NCBI GenBank assembly: GCA_029582165.1
Contig: CM055875.1
Coordinates: forward strand, 6,862,001-6,926,000
Source: Portulaca oleracea
Taxonomy: Eukaryota; Streptophyta; Magnoliopsida; Caryophyllales; Portulacaceae
DNA length: 64,000 nt
Reading direction: 5' to 3'
Shown here in pieces: positions 1-10,015 of the stretch. A model generated the notes under the pieces. That model was not told where the DNA came from, searched no databases, and saw only the letters and a program-made list of their open reading frames with translations. The position numbers and the translations under genes were made by a program. Position 1 is the stretch's first letter. The number at the start of each line of letters is the position of its first letter.

Positions 1-118
1 TCATGTATGGCTTCAGTTGATCAGAAAGATAAGCGATTCTTCCGTCCAGTTCAGCCTTTTCTTGCTTCCATTGCTTAGTAGGATCTTCACCTTCATGACT
101 GTTGCTTCCAGACGCCAT
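1..118 (-). pseudogene. A1 gag N-terminal fragment (Ty3/gypsy)
   Basis: The minus strand opens with MASGS and reads about 39 codons to the window edge. The start codon is at 118-116, downstream of a leader, primer-binding site and LTR in the expected order. The same coding stretch recurs at 57333-57449, where it continues into a retrotransposon gag domain, so this is the gag N-terminus of a chromovirus-like element whose body lies left of the window. Gag would form the virus-like particle. Only the first exon-like part is visible, so intactness cannot be judged here. Confidence 0.7.
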
Positions 119-378
119 GAGAGGAGTTTTGGAACGTCTAGAGTGATGTTGGGTAAGAAGGGATAATCTGTTTGGGCTGTTTGTGGAGTTTAGCGTTGCA
201 GGTTGGTACTAAAGATTTGTAGGTTACGTGTTTGGTACTGCAGGTTAAGCTTGTTGACTTGCAGGTTAAGCTTTTGGGTTTGCAGGTTAAGCTTTGGACT
301 TGTAGGTTAAGCTTTTGGATTTAAAGATTACGTGTTTGGTTTGCACTCAACACTAACCTAGAGCTCTGATACCACTTT
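119..378 (-). other. A1 leader, short tandem repeat and primer-binding site
   Basis: Untranslated leader between the 5' LTR and gag. The complement of the primer-binding site, TGGTATCAGAGCTC, lies at 361-374, four bases from the LTR; this matches the 3' end of initiator tRNA-Met. Positions about 238-325 hold four imperfect copies of a roughly 20-bp unit containing GCAGGTTAAGCTT. The same array is at 57572-57660 in A6, and a shortened form is in A2 near 18000. Confidence 0.75.
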
Positions 379-1794
379 TGATGTATTACGGGACCAAGAA
401 AGATTCTTAATTCCGATAATACATGAAACACGTGCAACCAAACAGAAAGATGGGAGGGTTCACGAGATTAAGGTGGAAAGAAGAGGGAGAATTCTCGTGA
501 TAGGGTTCTTTGTGGAGGCTATTTTTTCGTGAGGACTTTTGTGGTTTCAAGATTCAAGAAAGATTGAATCTTGAACGGGAAAGTGAGAAAGATGATTGAA
601 TCTTGGACGGTGGTTATGGAGGAGGGTTGACGTGAGGTTGCAGGGAAGAGAGAGGGAGATTGACGTTGGGATTGGAAGAAAGGGAGAGGGTAGTAGTTTG
701 TTGGGAGGAGAGAAAGGGAGTTTGTTATGGAGAGGGAAAAGAGAGGAGGTGGCGTTTGAGAGGGGAAGGAGAGGGTGACGTTTGTGAGGGGAAGAAAGGG
801 AGAGAAGGTGTTGTATGGTTGGGAAGTTAAGGGATGTAGGGTTTGACTTGTCTTAACTGTATTGATAGAAAGACAATGATGTAATTACCTTAACTGTATT
901 GACAGAAAGGTAAGAACGGATAGAACTAGGTTTCTAACTTGAATCCACAAGATAGACAACCTAGGGCTAACTTGATCTAGACTGCAACCTAGGATCAAGC
1001 TCTTCCTGACCACTTGGGTTGCATGCCAAGATACAATAAAAGAAAAGGGGTGAGGTTTATCCAAACACTTGAGAGAAAGCTAGAAGCTTAACTGATTTCT
1101 TAATTCAAGGTTGATTGATTGCCCTTGAGAGGCTAAAATCCTATTTACACTAGGAGAGTCCTTAAGGGACTAGAACTCCTCTGCTTGGCGTGCAAGCCAA
1201 GTTAACTAACCTAGGAGACTCTAACTTGGCGTGTAATCCAAGAAGAGTTCCATATCTAGACGCCTAAACACTCCTACTCTCCCTTGGATTAGGAATCCTT
1301 ATCCTAGGGGGAGTTTGTTACAACTAACCTTATCCTAGTTGGTTTGGCTTTCCTAATCCCATATGGATTAGTTACAAAATAGCCAATTCTATCTAGGAAA
1401 TCAAAGCTAGGCGTCTACTACTCCTACTCCTATTAAAATACACCAAAACTATTAAAGCTATAATTAACTAAATTGCATCCAAAATCAAGATTGTAGAATT
1501 GAACTTGACGTTCTTGACTTGGACGTGTAACCCTTGGGCTTGGTGTGACTTTGGGCCCAACTCTAGGATGTTTGAACATCCTATTAAAATAAGATACACA
1601 CCATATGAGTGGGCCTTTGTAATTCAACTTTGTCTCTTCCTTCTTTGGCCCACTTGATGTAATTGAGCCAAATATGCTCTATTGGTCCTGTATGGGTTGA
1701 AGTCCTTTGATGAAGGACCCTGTCTGTAGCTTGGACCTTCATTTGGGCCTTCTTGATTGGGCCTAGGGGAATAAGCATGGGCTGATTTCCATCA
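379..1794 (-). repeat. A1 5' LTR (minus orientation)
   Basis: On the plus strand the LTR starts TGATGTATTACGG and ends GATTTCCATCA, giving TG...CA ends, 1416 bp. It is a 5' LTR because a tRNA-Met primer-binding site abuts its 379 end. It contains a purine-rich block (470-830), a TATA-like AT box near 1140-1150 and an 18-bp palindrome CTTGGCGTGCAAGCCAAG at 1184-1201. It is nearly identical to 57710-59006. It interrupts LTR fragment A0, which resumes at 1795. Confidence 0.85.
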
Positions 1795-2314
1795 AGGAGT
1801 CTAGATTAATCTAGAATAGTCAAGAATGTTCTAGAATGATCTAGAAGGTGTGTGTGTGTGTGTGTGTGTGTATGTGATAGGTGTGCGGTGTGCTAGATTA
1901 GGCGCTAAGCTATGTAGTCCTAGATAAGGTTGGCTTATTTTGTAATAATCCATCTTGGATTAGGAAAGCCAAGTTCTAAAAGGATTATTATCTCTTGTAA
2001 CCAACTCCCCTTAGGATAAGGAGTCCTAATCTAAGGAGGATATGGAGTATATGGCGTCTAGTATTAGGATTCCTTGGCTTGCATGCCAAGTAATAGAGTC
2101 CTAGTAGGAGAATATAGCTTGCACGCCATTCTTCAGAGTCCTAGGAGGTTTAGGACTTTAGTAGTATAAATATCTAAGCTTGTAGCCTCTCAAAGGAATC
2201 CAACTTTGAATTATGAAAATATCCAAGCTTTTAGCTTACCCCTTGAGTGTTCCGTGAGAGCCTCGTAGATCTCTTCTATTGTATCTTGGTTTGGCAACCA
2301 AGTGGTGAGGAAGA
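1795..2314 (+). repeat. A0 LTR fragment (plus orientation)
   Basis: Central part of a family A LTR, aligning by eye with 32509-32960 in A4. It shows the AGGAGTCTAGATTA start of this segment, a (TG)n tract at 1848-1872, palindrome CTTGGCTTGCATGCCAAG at 2073-2090 and a TATA box (AGTATAAA, 2163-2170). The left end is cut by A1 and the right end by the A3 LTR at 2315. It looks like the oldest layer in this part of the window. Confidence 0.7.
1848..1872. repeat. (TG)n microsatellite in LTR A0
   Basis: Twelve or so uninterrupted TG dinucleotides within the U3 part of the LTR. The same site in other family A LTRs holds shorter TG runs (22636, 32555, 36198) or the complementary CA run (20743-20774). 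Confidence 0.9.
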
Positions 2315-2402
2315 TGATGTATAATGGGATCAAAGATTTCATCTTGATCAATTACACATCAAGGGAGACGTGCAACCAATCGCAACATGGGAGGCTTTAA
2401 GT
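2315..2402 (-). repeat. A3 3' LTR, outer end piece
   Basis: Starts TGATGTATAATGGG, the complement of a family A LTR end, and runs 88 bp before being interrupted by A2 at 2403. The remainder of this LTR is read as 19643-21251. The last 18-20 bases (CAACATGGGAGGCTTTAAGT) are repeated with one change just after A2, at 19645-19664, so this piece and 19643 onward overlap rather than simply abutting. Confidence 0.6.
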
Positions 2403-3935
2403 TGATGTATTACCGGATCAAGAAAGGTTCTTGATTCCAATAACACATGAAACACGTGTAACCAAACAAGAATGTGGGGGTGGTTCAAGAGATTAAGGGG
2501 GAAAGATGGATATGGTTCTCATGAAAAGGGGGTTCTTTGTGGAGGTTATTTCGCCGTGAGGGCTTTTGTGATTTCAAGATTAAAGAAAGGATGAATCTTG
2601 AACGGGAAAGGGATGAGATGGATGAATCTTGGATGGTGGTTTGGAGGAGGGGTTGACATGAGGATTGGGAAGAGAGAGGGAGGTGTTTGGCGTTGGATTT
2701 GAGTGAGAGAGGAAGAGGACTAGGTTGTTGGGAGGAGAGAGAGGGAGTTTGTTGGCAGGTTGTTATGGAGAGAGAAAAGGGGAGAAGGAGGTGATTTGTG
2801 AGAGGATGAGAGAGAGGGAGGAGGCGTTTTGTTGAGGAGGTGGGTGACGTTTTGTGGAGAGTGAAAGGAGGTGGAAGTTGGCGTGTGGTTGAGGGGATAA
2901 GGAGATAGGGTTGGGTTGTGACTTAACTGTATTGGCAGAAAGCTCACAATGTAATTACCTTAACTATATTGATAGAAAGGTAAGAACGGATAGAACTAGG
3001 TTTCTAACTTGAATCCACAAGATAGACAACCTAGGGCTAACTTGATCTAGACCGCAACCTAGGATCAAGCTCTTCCTAACCACTTGGGTGCCAGACCAAG
3101 ATCCAATAGAAGAAATGGGTGAGGTTTATATAAAACACTCGAGGGAAAGCTAAAAGCTTAAAGGGTTTCATATTTCAAAATCGATTCCCTTTGCCTTGAG
3201 AGGCTACAACCTATTTATACTAGGAGAGTCCTTAAGGGACTAGTACTCCTACTTAGCGTGAAAACCAAGTTATCCTACACTAGGAAACTCAACCTTGGCG
3301 TGCAATCCAAGTTGAACTCCCTATCCTATAAGCCAACTACTCCTACTCTCCCTTGGATTAGGAATCCTTATCCTAGGGAGATTGTTATAACTAACCTTAT
3401 CCTAGTTGGTTTGGCTTTCCTAATCCAAGATGGATTAGTTACAAAATAGTCAATCTCTATCTAGGAGACCAATAAGATGACGCCTAATCTACTAATACCA
3501 CACGTGATACTAATGCTAGGATGATCAAGTTTATAATTCACTTGTCATCTCACATTATTCTAAAAAATGAAAACACACCAAAACTATTTAAAACTATAAT
3601 TAAATAAATTACATCCAAAATCAAGATTATAAAATTGAGCTTGAATTTCTTGACTTGGACGCGAGCTTGCTCTTCTTGAGCTTGACGTGATATTGGCCCA
3701 ACTCTAGGATGTTTGGACATCCTCTTGAAATAAAGAACACACCATGTGAATGGGTCATTGCAATTCAACTTTGTATATTCCGTCTTGGGCCCATTTGGTG
3801 TAAATGAACCAAATCTTCCTTATTGGTCCAGTTTGGAATGAAGTCCTTTGATGAAGGACCCTGTCTGTAGCTTGGACTATCTCTTAGGGTTTCTTGATTG
3901 GGACTAGGGGAGTAAGCGTGGGCTGATTTCTATCA
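2403..3935 (-). repeat. A2 3' LTR
   Basis: Plus-strand start TGATGTATTACCGG, end GGGCTGATTTCTATCA, about 1533 bp. It is the 3' LTR because the complement of the polypurine tract (TTCCCCCTTGTTGG) follows at 3936. Contains the purine-rich block, the repeated TTTCTATCAATATAGTT-like motif and a TATTTATACT box near 3212 (TATA in the element's sense). Confidence 0.85.
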
Positions 3936-3950
3936 TTCCCCCTTGTTGGA
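3936..3950 (-). promoter_or_regulatory. A2 polypurine tract
   Basis: Complement of CCAACAAGGGGGAA directly against the 3' LTR. It overlaps the codons for the polyprotein terminus SLRTNFFQQGG, an arrangement usual in plant gypsy elements, and would prime plus-strand cDNA synthesis. Confidence 0.8.
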
Positions 3951-5125
3951 AGAAGTTTGTCCTCAAACTTGGTGAGTCATCTTCTCCAACTTCCTTCAAC
4001 AATTCAGTTGGCCCATCTACCTTCTTCACGTGAACCATGGACTCCTCAGTAGATTGTGGTTGACCTTCATTATTCTCCATGAACCTTGGGTCCCCAAAGG
4101 TGAGACGAAGGTTAGGCAGATCTCCAACATTCTTCCTTGGTTGCCTAGAATTTGTCCTTGATCTCGATGGCCTGAAAGAGATCTTCCTACTGTATGAGCG
4201 GAGTTGGCTTCCATTATATTCCATGAATCTAGGGTCACCAAACTTCTCGTTGTAATAAACTGAGGGACGACCCACACGAGACAAAACAGCTCCAATACCA
4301 ACTCCAGAAGCATCACACTCAACCTCAGACTTCTTATCAAAGCTTGGTAGGGTTAGGACAGGTGTGGCGCATAGTTTTCTTTTGCTAATGTCGAACACTT
4401 GCTGGATTGTTGGAGTCCATGAAAACTCCTTAGACTTTAGTAGCTCGGCCATAGGTGATAGAATAGCGCTGACATTCTTCACAAACCTCTTATAGAAAGC
4501 GGTCAAGCCGTGGATGATTCGTTCATCATGAGTACTAGTTGGAGTTGGCCACTCCTTGCTAGCTTTGATCTTTTCTTCATCAATCTTGGTAACTTCAGTC
4601 GAAAGTACATAGCCAAGAGAGACTATGTTGCTGATGAAGATGAAGCTCTTTGACGGATTACCATGTAGCTTCACGTGAGCCAAGTATATCCCCGAGGTAG
4701 ATAACGATACACTTGCTAATAAGGGGATTCAAAACCTGATTCATCAATCTCATAAAAACTGAGGGAGCATTAGTTAGACCAAGAAGCTTGACTAACCATT
4801 CATAGAGATCTCCTTTAGTTTTGATAGCAGTGTCCCCTTCTTGAATCTGAATCTGATTGTACCCACTTTGTAGATTAATCTTTGGAAAAACGTTGGTACT
4901 ATAAGACTCATCCACTAGATCTTCAATTCTAGGAAACATGTACTTGATAGGACTCTTGTTGATGCACATACGTTGGTTTCCTTCTTCTGTTTGGATCAAA
5001 AGGGAAAGAACATCACATGCATTGCAGTTTTCTCTAATCATACCCTTTGTTAGAAGATCATCAACTTGCTTTTGAACCTTTGGAGGTTCACTAGGGTTTT
5101 CGTGAATTGTCTTCTCATGAATCAT
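3951..5125 (-). pseudogene. A2 degenerate RT / truncated RNase H
   Basis: Two overlapping frames (5125-4658 and 4683-3904) encode an RT palm with SGYNQIQIQEGD, GLTNAPSVFMRLMNQVL and the catalytic box as YLGD instead of YxDD. An RNase H start follows (VECDASGVGIGAVL). About 20 residues after YLGD are missing and the frame shifts there. RNase H stops soon after its first motif and is replaced by two copies of a GDPRFME(D/Y/N)N-coding unit, a CACGTG-containing stretch and the terminus SLRTNFFQQGG. There is no integrase. Family: chromovirus-like Ty3/gypsy. Confidence 0.85.
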
Positions 5126-5611
5126 GATAGGTCTAGGGACGAAATCTGCTTGAACATCACGTTGGGGTGGTGGGGTGTCGAGATGTGGATGGTTGTTGTG
5201 GCTTGGACTATCGTGGGTTGGCTCTTTGTAGCTGGGGTTTGTGTTTGGGATTGAAGGAGTGATCTCCTTATGCTCGCTAAACTCAGGGCGTTAAGTGGTC
5301 ATAGAAGTTATGGGATTTGGATCACTCTCTTTGGGTGGGAATGGATTGGTTTTATTTAGTGGAGCTAGGGTGATTTTTTGTGGTTGAACCTGCATCTGTA
5401 GGTGTTCGCTCTTCCATCGTGCATCACACTCCTGTCAAATAACCATGGTCTTCCCAACAAAAGATGACAAGCATCCATAGGCAATATGTCACACCAAATA
5501 GAATCTTGATAGTTCTTGACAATGGAAAAGCTTACCAAGCATCGTTGAGTAACTTGCAATCCTTCACCCTGATTGAGCCATTGGATGGTGTAGGGCTTGG
5601 GATGTGGACTA
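5126..5611 (-). pseudogene. A2 protease C-terminal half and PR-RT linker
   Basis: Frame 5559-5365 reads the C-terminal half of a retroviral-type aspartic protease: SIWCDILPMDACHLLLGRPW is the typical plant gypsy segment. The linker to RT (5126-5364) is low-complexity and broken. The other half of the protease lies beyond copia G at 17708-17893; removing G and one GTTTC rejoins them exactly as in A4 (30230-30300). Confidence 0.8.
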
Positions 5612-5851
5612 GTTTCTGTTGGGAATGTCCCGACAATGTTCGATATACACGGAGATTAAACCAAAGTAATATAGTAATTATATGTCTTGCTAGAGACCTC
5701 TATAATTAGTAATTAAATATGTTTAATTACAACTATATTATTTGGCCCTACTGGGTCACACAAGTCAGTGCCCTGGAACAATGTATGTAACCTAAGTGAT
5801 ATTGTATCACGTTTAGAAAAGTTGGAAATTGATTTCTGTGAGAAATCAGCC

Positions 5852-6019
5852 CAACACGGACCGAATTGGGTTCAACATGGGTCGTGTTGTCTCAACACGG
5901 TTCGTGTTGAGACACCACGGTCCGTGGTGTCTATGGGCCGAATAATTGGACTTTCTGGAGTCCAACACGGACCGTGTTGTTTCAACACGGGCCGTGTTGT
6001 TTCAACACGGACCGTGTTG
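5852..6019. repeat. Palindrome array in G LTR
   Basis: Seven modules of the form CAACACGGnCCGTGTTG, each an imperfect or perfect inverted repeat, spaced 3-40 bp, including variants CACCACGGTCCGTGGTG and CAACACGGACCGAATTG. The array ends about 75 bp upstream of the TATA box. The matching array in the 3' LTR (17082-17230) has one module fewer. Two similar modules lie inside the element at about 11146-11182. Confidence 0.9.
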
Positions 6020-6093
6020 GGCCCAGAAAGGCGCCGTTGTTTTAATTCGGCCCTTTAGGGTTTTTGAACCCTTTCCCTAGGTTTTCTAAACAC

Positions 6094-6101
6094 TATATAA
6101 A
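6094..6101 (+). promoter_or_regulatory. G LTR TATA box
   Basis: TATATAAA followed by GGGGTCTCTGGGAGAG, with the equivalent at 17304-17311 in the 3' LTR. It is the likely RNA polymerase II promoter core for element transcription. Confidence 0.7.
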
Positions 6102-6493
6102 GGGGTCTCTGGGAGAGATTATTCAACACCAACTTCCTAAGACTCTTAGAGAGATACCAGGGTGTTTCCTGAGTTCCTCTCTCTTTTAGTTTGCAGTTCT
6201 AGTTTCAGGAAACATTCTCTGTTTCCCGAAACAATCTTACATACATCTTAGATTGAGATTCGTCTCGATCGGGTCGATCTAGCAATCGGGTTTCCGGAGT
6301 GCTGCGTGGACTTTTCAGTAGAGGATTTCAACATTGGAATCAGGAAGGTCAACCTCTTCTTCAGCAGGAATTAGCGATCAGATATAATTACTAAAGCCTC
6401 TGCAATTGTGTTGATTAATTGTTTATAACTGTTATAATATTCCGCCAATTAATCTGTATCTGTTTAGGAAATAGATAACCTAAAACCTAACAG

Positions 6494-6506
6494 TGGTATC
6501 AGAGCC
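6494..6506 (+). promoter_or_regulatory. G primer-binding site
   Basis: TGGTATCAGAGCC one base after the 5' LTR, an exact complement of the 3' end of plant initiator tRNA-Met, where minus-strand cDNA synthesis would start. Confidence 0.9.
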
Positions 6507-6729
6507 ACCAATTGCATGCTAAAGTATTGTACTTGTATTCATAATTAATTTTGTCAATAGTTGAATTATGTTATGTGTAAAACCCCGAAAAATCCAAAGG
6601 TGTTGACCGTGACGTCATTAGTAAATTATGTTTGATTCCGTTAATTGTTAAAGGTTCGTTTGTGTTTACTTATGCTGACACTTGAGCTCGTAGGATCGTT
6701 GAGGGACTAACAAAGGTATTTAGGTAATG

Positions 6730-7060
6730 TCACGTGTTGTTATCATTATTATTTATATTATTAGTATTAGTAGTAATATCCTTATTAGTATTATTATAAT
6801 TGTTGTGACGTGAATATTGTTATTTACGTGCTACTATGATTATTAGCTGTGGTTATTATCAGTATTATTATTACGTGGGTATTATTATATGACTGTTATT
6901 ATTACTATGTTATTATTATTATTATTATTATTATTATGATTTTTCAATATTAGTTTTACTACGTGATTACTATTGTTATATGATTAGTATTACTATTACG
7001 TGACTTTTAATATTATTATCATTAGTATTCCAATTATTTGTTAGTAGTGTTGGTATTATT
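6730..7060. repeat. ATT-rich tract in H
   Basis: Dense (ATT)n-like DNA, with a pure run near 6911-6937 and several ACGTG interruptions (CGTGAATATTG, ACGTGGGTATT, TACGTGATTAC). It is non-coding. Confidence 0.8.
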
Positions 7061-7238
7061 AGAAGTAGTAATGTCATTAGTGGGATCTATCATTGTTGGT
7101 TGTTAGTAAATTATAGTAGAGATCTTAGCAGGGTTAGAGTTGGGTAAGAGTTAGGATTTTCGTTTCTGTTAGATTAGAGTTAGATTAGGGTTATTGTTAG
7201 TGTTAGTGTGAGACTAAGTAGATAATTAAGCGGCTAAC

Positions 7239-7724
7239 CTAAACCCCCCTCTGAACATAACTCACGCACCCCCTACTCCTCCCTCTTTCTCTCTCTCGTT
7301 TTCCTTCGTCCTCGCTGCCGTGAGTTCCCAACGATCGGAAAGTCGCCGAGTTCCGCCAGATCACCAATCGCCACCGCCACCGCACGCATACACCGGTTGC
7401 TGCTGCCGCTCGGTGACGTCGTTGCTGCCCGTTCGTTGCTGTCGGTGCCGTCGCTGCTTCCAACTCGCGACACTGACCACCACCTCCGTCCCCGCCGTCG
7501 ACTGTCGATCCCACTGTCGGAAACCGCTAGCCATTGGCCCTAACGTAAACCTCTTGCCCAAATTTCAGCCCTTGCTTTATTTCATGCTCTGTTTCTTGAC
7601 TTATATCATGTTCTTGTTCATTCCCTGTTCATATCCGCACCCCGTTCTTGGTAGTTTTAGGTCGGAAAATCGTTCGTTTTCTTACCCGATGGAATGTTTT
7701 GGACTGATTCCATGTGTACATTAG
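7239..7724 (+). other. GC/CT-rich gene-like patch in H (not a gene)
   Basis: A pyrimidine-rich stretch (CCTCCCTCTTTCTCTCTCTC) runs into a CpG-rich segment with open frames on both strands, the longest 134 codons at 7320-7724. Composition resembles a promoter and 5' leader. The predicted peptides are Ser/Pro/Arg/Cys-rich, with no recognisable domain. It lies inside a solo LTR, so I read it as the LTR's promoter/R region. Confidence 0.5.
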
Positions 7725-9375
7725 CAAGAGTCGTTATTGATGTTGTTTATTTATTTTATGGCTCCTCTAATTCATTTACATGTCCCTCGTTCATGTTTTA
7801 TTTTTTTCAAATCTAAATTTTTGGTCTTTGTCATGCTCTGTCATGTTTTTGCTGGAACTAATGTCTCTAATACATTCTTGCTTGGGTCTGATCAATCGGT
7901 TAATTAGTGTCGTAGTTGTACTTAATTTTTATATCACATGCTGATTGACTTAGCTGTAGTTACATGCTCAAACGTAGTGGGTATTTATTTGGGTTATGCA
8001 TGAAACCATGAAAGGGAGTAGGTTGACTTAATGGTGAAACTTAGGTTATAATCGTGGAATTAGCAAGTTAATCATGCCTTAGCTTTTCATTGGAGTTGTA
8101 AGTTTATTTATTAGTGTTGAGTTATGGAATGAGTAGTTATACTGTGACAGGATATGTAGGGTATTTCATTAGCAAAAGTTATTCTTGATTAAGTGAGAGC
8201 ATGTTCCAATAATTGAAAGAGTTTTTATTTTATTTTTAAAAAAAAATTTATAAAGTATAGACCATGGTTGGATTATGGTAAAGGAGTTGATCTCAGCCAC
8301 TATTTTAGACCCAAGTTAGGACCCCGGGATCGAATGGTGAAAGTTAGAACCGAACTTACAAATTTATTAAGAACCGGTAGCAGGACAGTTTTGTTAGTGT
8401 CTAAAGATCGGGTTGCCACGATTAGTATAGTTACTCTTTGACAGAACCCTTTTAACTGGAGGTTCCCTTAGATGTTAGGAACCATAGGAATTTTACGGAT
8501 CGAACGTTTGATTTGTATAACCCGAGTTATAATCTTTTTACCAGAACCTGTCAGATCTGGACGAATTGGGAAGATGGGTGTTTTTAGAGTCCTTCAGGAC
8601 TGATATGGGCTTGGTCATCAACATAAAAGTTTTAGTAGACATTCTGAGGTTTCCGAAAAGTCAAAAACCAGACCCATAGGATGTCAGGAAGTCGAGTTGT
8701 GACTCGTTTTATGTGAACGTTACAATCTGTCCTCTGCTTGCTTTTATTTATGAAAATTGTTGAGTAAATTTTATGTGTGAACTTGTTATATAATTCCTTG
8801 AGTGTGTTAAGTGTAAATCATAAATGATAGGAACCTAAGTGTTCCTAGGGGATGGGTTAGGTAGTTGATAGTTAATTCTAACTTCGTTAGAACGCGTTTT
8901 GATTAGATAATTATTCTTATTCTAGGCCCGAGTTAGTGCGTGACGATAGTGAGCTCAAGTGTGTTCTCCTTATTGCTGTACTGTGACATTATTCAGGTAA
9001 TTGTCTACGCTCTAATCCCCATCGGGATGCTCTTTAAATGTATTTTGATGTTTTATAATCTATTTTGAGAATTGCATCCCGAAAGGGGACTTTTGTGGAA
9101 ATACGACCATCTGTTTTGATAATCTTTTGATTCGATTGTGATCTTGGTTTATTTGAGTTGAGAAAATTGGATGGTCTTTTATTCGAAGTTTTGTTTATGG
9201 TTTTAATAACTTGGGATGGTTTGACTTGAGAGTCGTGAGTTGAGTTTGAATATTGTATAAATAATTCAAGTGGAAACGTTAAGCGGGTTTCGGGGGATAA
9301 CCTGTTGTGCAGGTGTAACAATCTGCAGGGTTATGGACCAGGAGATCAGGGCTTCCTTCCCTGATATAGGATAGT

Positions 9376-9535
9376 TTTTTTTCGATGCCTTTGGTAGGCG
9401 ATATTATTTATGCCTTGGTGGGCGATGTTCTTGATGCCTTTGGTAGGCGATGTTTTGATGTCTTTAGTGGGCGATATTATTTATGCCTTTGGTAGGAATT
9501 GTTCTTGATGCCTTTGGTAGGTGATGTTACTTTAA
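9376..9535 (+). repeat. Minisatellite in H (about 30-bp unit)
   Basis: Five to six degenerate copies of a unit built on TTGATGCCTTTGGTAGGCGA, with alternating GATATTATTTATGCC and GATGTTCTTGATGCC spacers. It is followed by GGGATTTGGTATCCCGCCCGC. Confidence 0.85.
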
Positions 9536-10015
9536 GGGATTTGGTATCCCGCCCGCAAATTAAAATATGGATTGGATGGGTTGAGAAAACAGTATGGGAT
9601 TAAAGGTTTGTAAAACGTTTGATTCGATCCCTCTCCCCAAAATGAATTGAAATGAACTTAAACTGTTTTAAACGTTAGGGGTAGACATTATTGAGATTTC
9701 CCCCTCATTTTTGAAATGTTTTGTTTTCAGGTGAAGATCTAAATGCTGGGGACGGGAATTAGAAGTGAGGACGACGAGTCTAGAAGTCCTTGAATCTTTT
9801 TATATTGTTTTCGTTATGAAATCTTAAAGTTTTGTTTTGAGTTGTTAGTAGTTACCGTTAGCAGACAGTTGTGTTTTCCTTTCTCGCCTTGTATTCCTTC
9901 GGGGATACGGCAGTGACGCCCAAACTAAATTTGAAGTCTTCCGCTAAGTTTTGTCTGTTAACGTTAGTTTGACTTTGACTTTTCTATAATTAAATTTCCG
10001 GGGCGTTACATTATG

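Larger units (their letters stand above)
5617..6492 (+). repeat. G 5' LTR
   Basis: TGTTGGGAATGTCCCGAC ... CCTAAAACCTAACA, 876 bp. Holds a palindrome array (5852-6019), a TATA box (6094-6101) and a pyrimidine-rich start region. It is 20 bp longer than the 3' LTR, and that difference is one palindrome module. Confidence 0.92.
6576..10010. mobile_element. H: 3.4-kb solo LTR nested in G
   Basis: Begins TGTAAAACCCCG and ends CGGGGCGTTACA, so the ends are TG...CA and form a 12-bp imperfect inverted repeat. It is flanked by TTATG at 6571-6575 and 10011-10015. A 5-bp duplication with TG...CA ends fits a solo LTR, probably of a long-LTR chromovirus (Tekay/Del type, an inference from length and ends). 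There is no primer-binding site, gag or pol inside. It contains an ATT-rich tract, a CT-rich promoter/leader-like patch and a minisatellite. The 12-bp ends could suggest a DNA transposon, but the target length argues against hAT or Mutator. Confidence 0.75.

Noticed and set aside
361..374. tRNA-Met-like sequences at several places
   Set aside because: Each is a 13-14 bp primer-binding site beside an LTR, not a tRNA gene; no cloverleaf is present.
2720..2947. Pro/Ser/His-rich frames recurring at 2720-2947, 18426-18653, 23205-23402 and 29236-29424
   Set aside because: They are translations of the CT-rich block of family A LTRs and recur only because the LTR recurs.
5852..6019. Regularly spaced palindromes suggesting a CRISPR array
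   Set aside because: Repeats are 17 bp, spacing is irregular, there are no cas genes, and the array is inside a plant LTR and duplicated in its partner.
7320..7724. GC-rich 134-codon frame with CT-rich upstream region, resembling a host gene start
   Set aside because: It lies wholly inside a TG...CA unit with a 5-bp target duplication, overlaps equally open frames on the other strand and has no recognisable domain.
6576..10010. Mutator- or hAT-like DNA transposon with 12-bp inverted ends
   Set aside because: Target duplication is 5 bp, ends are TG...CA and no transposase trace was seen.
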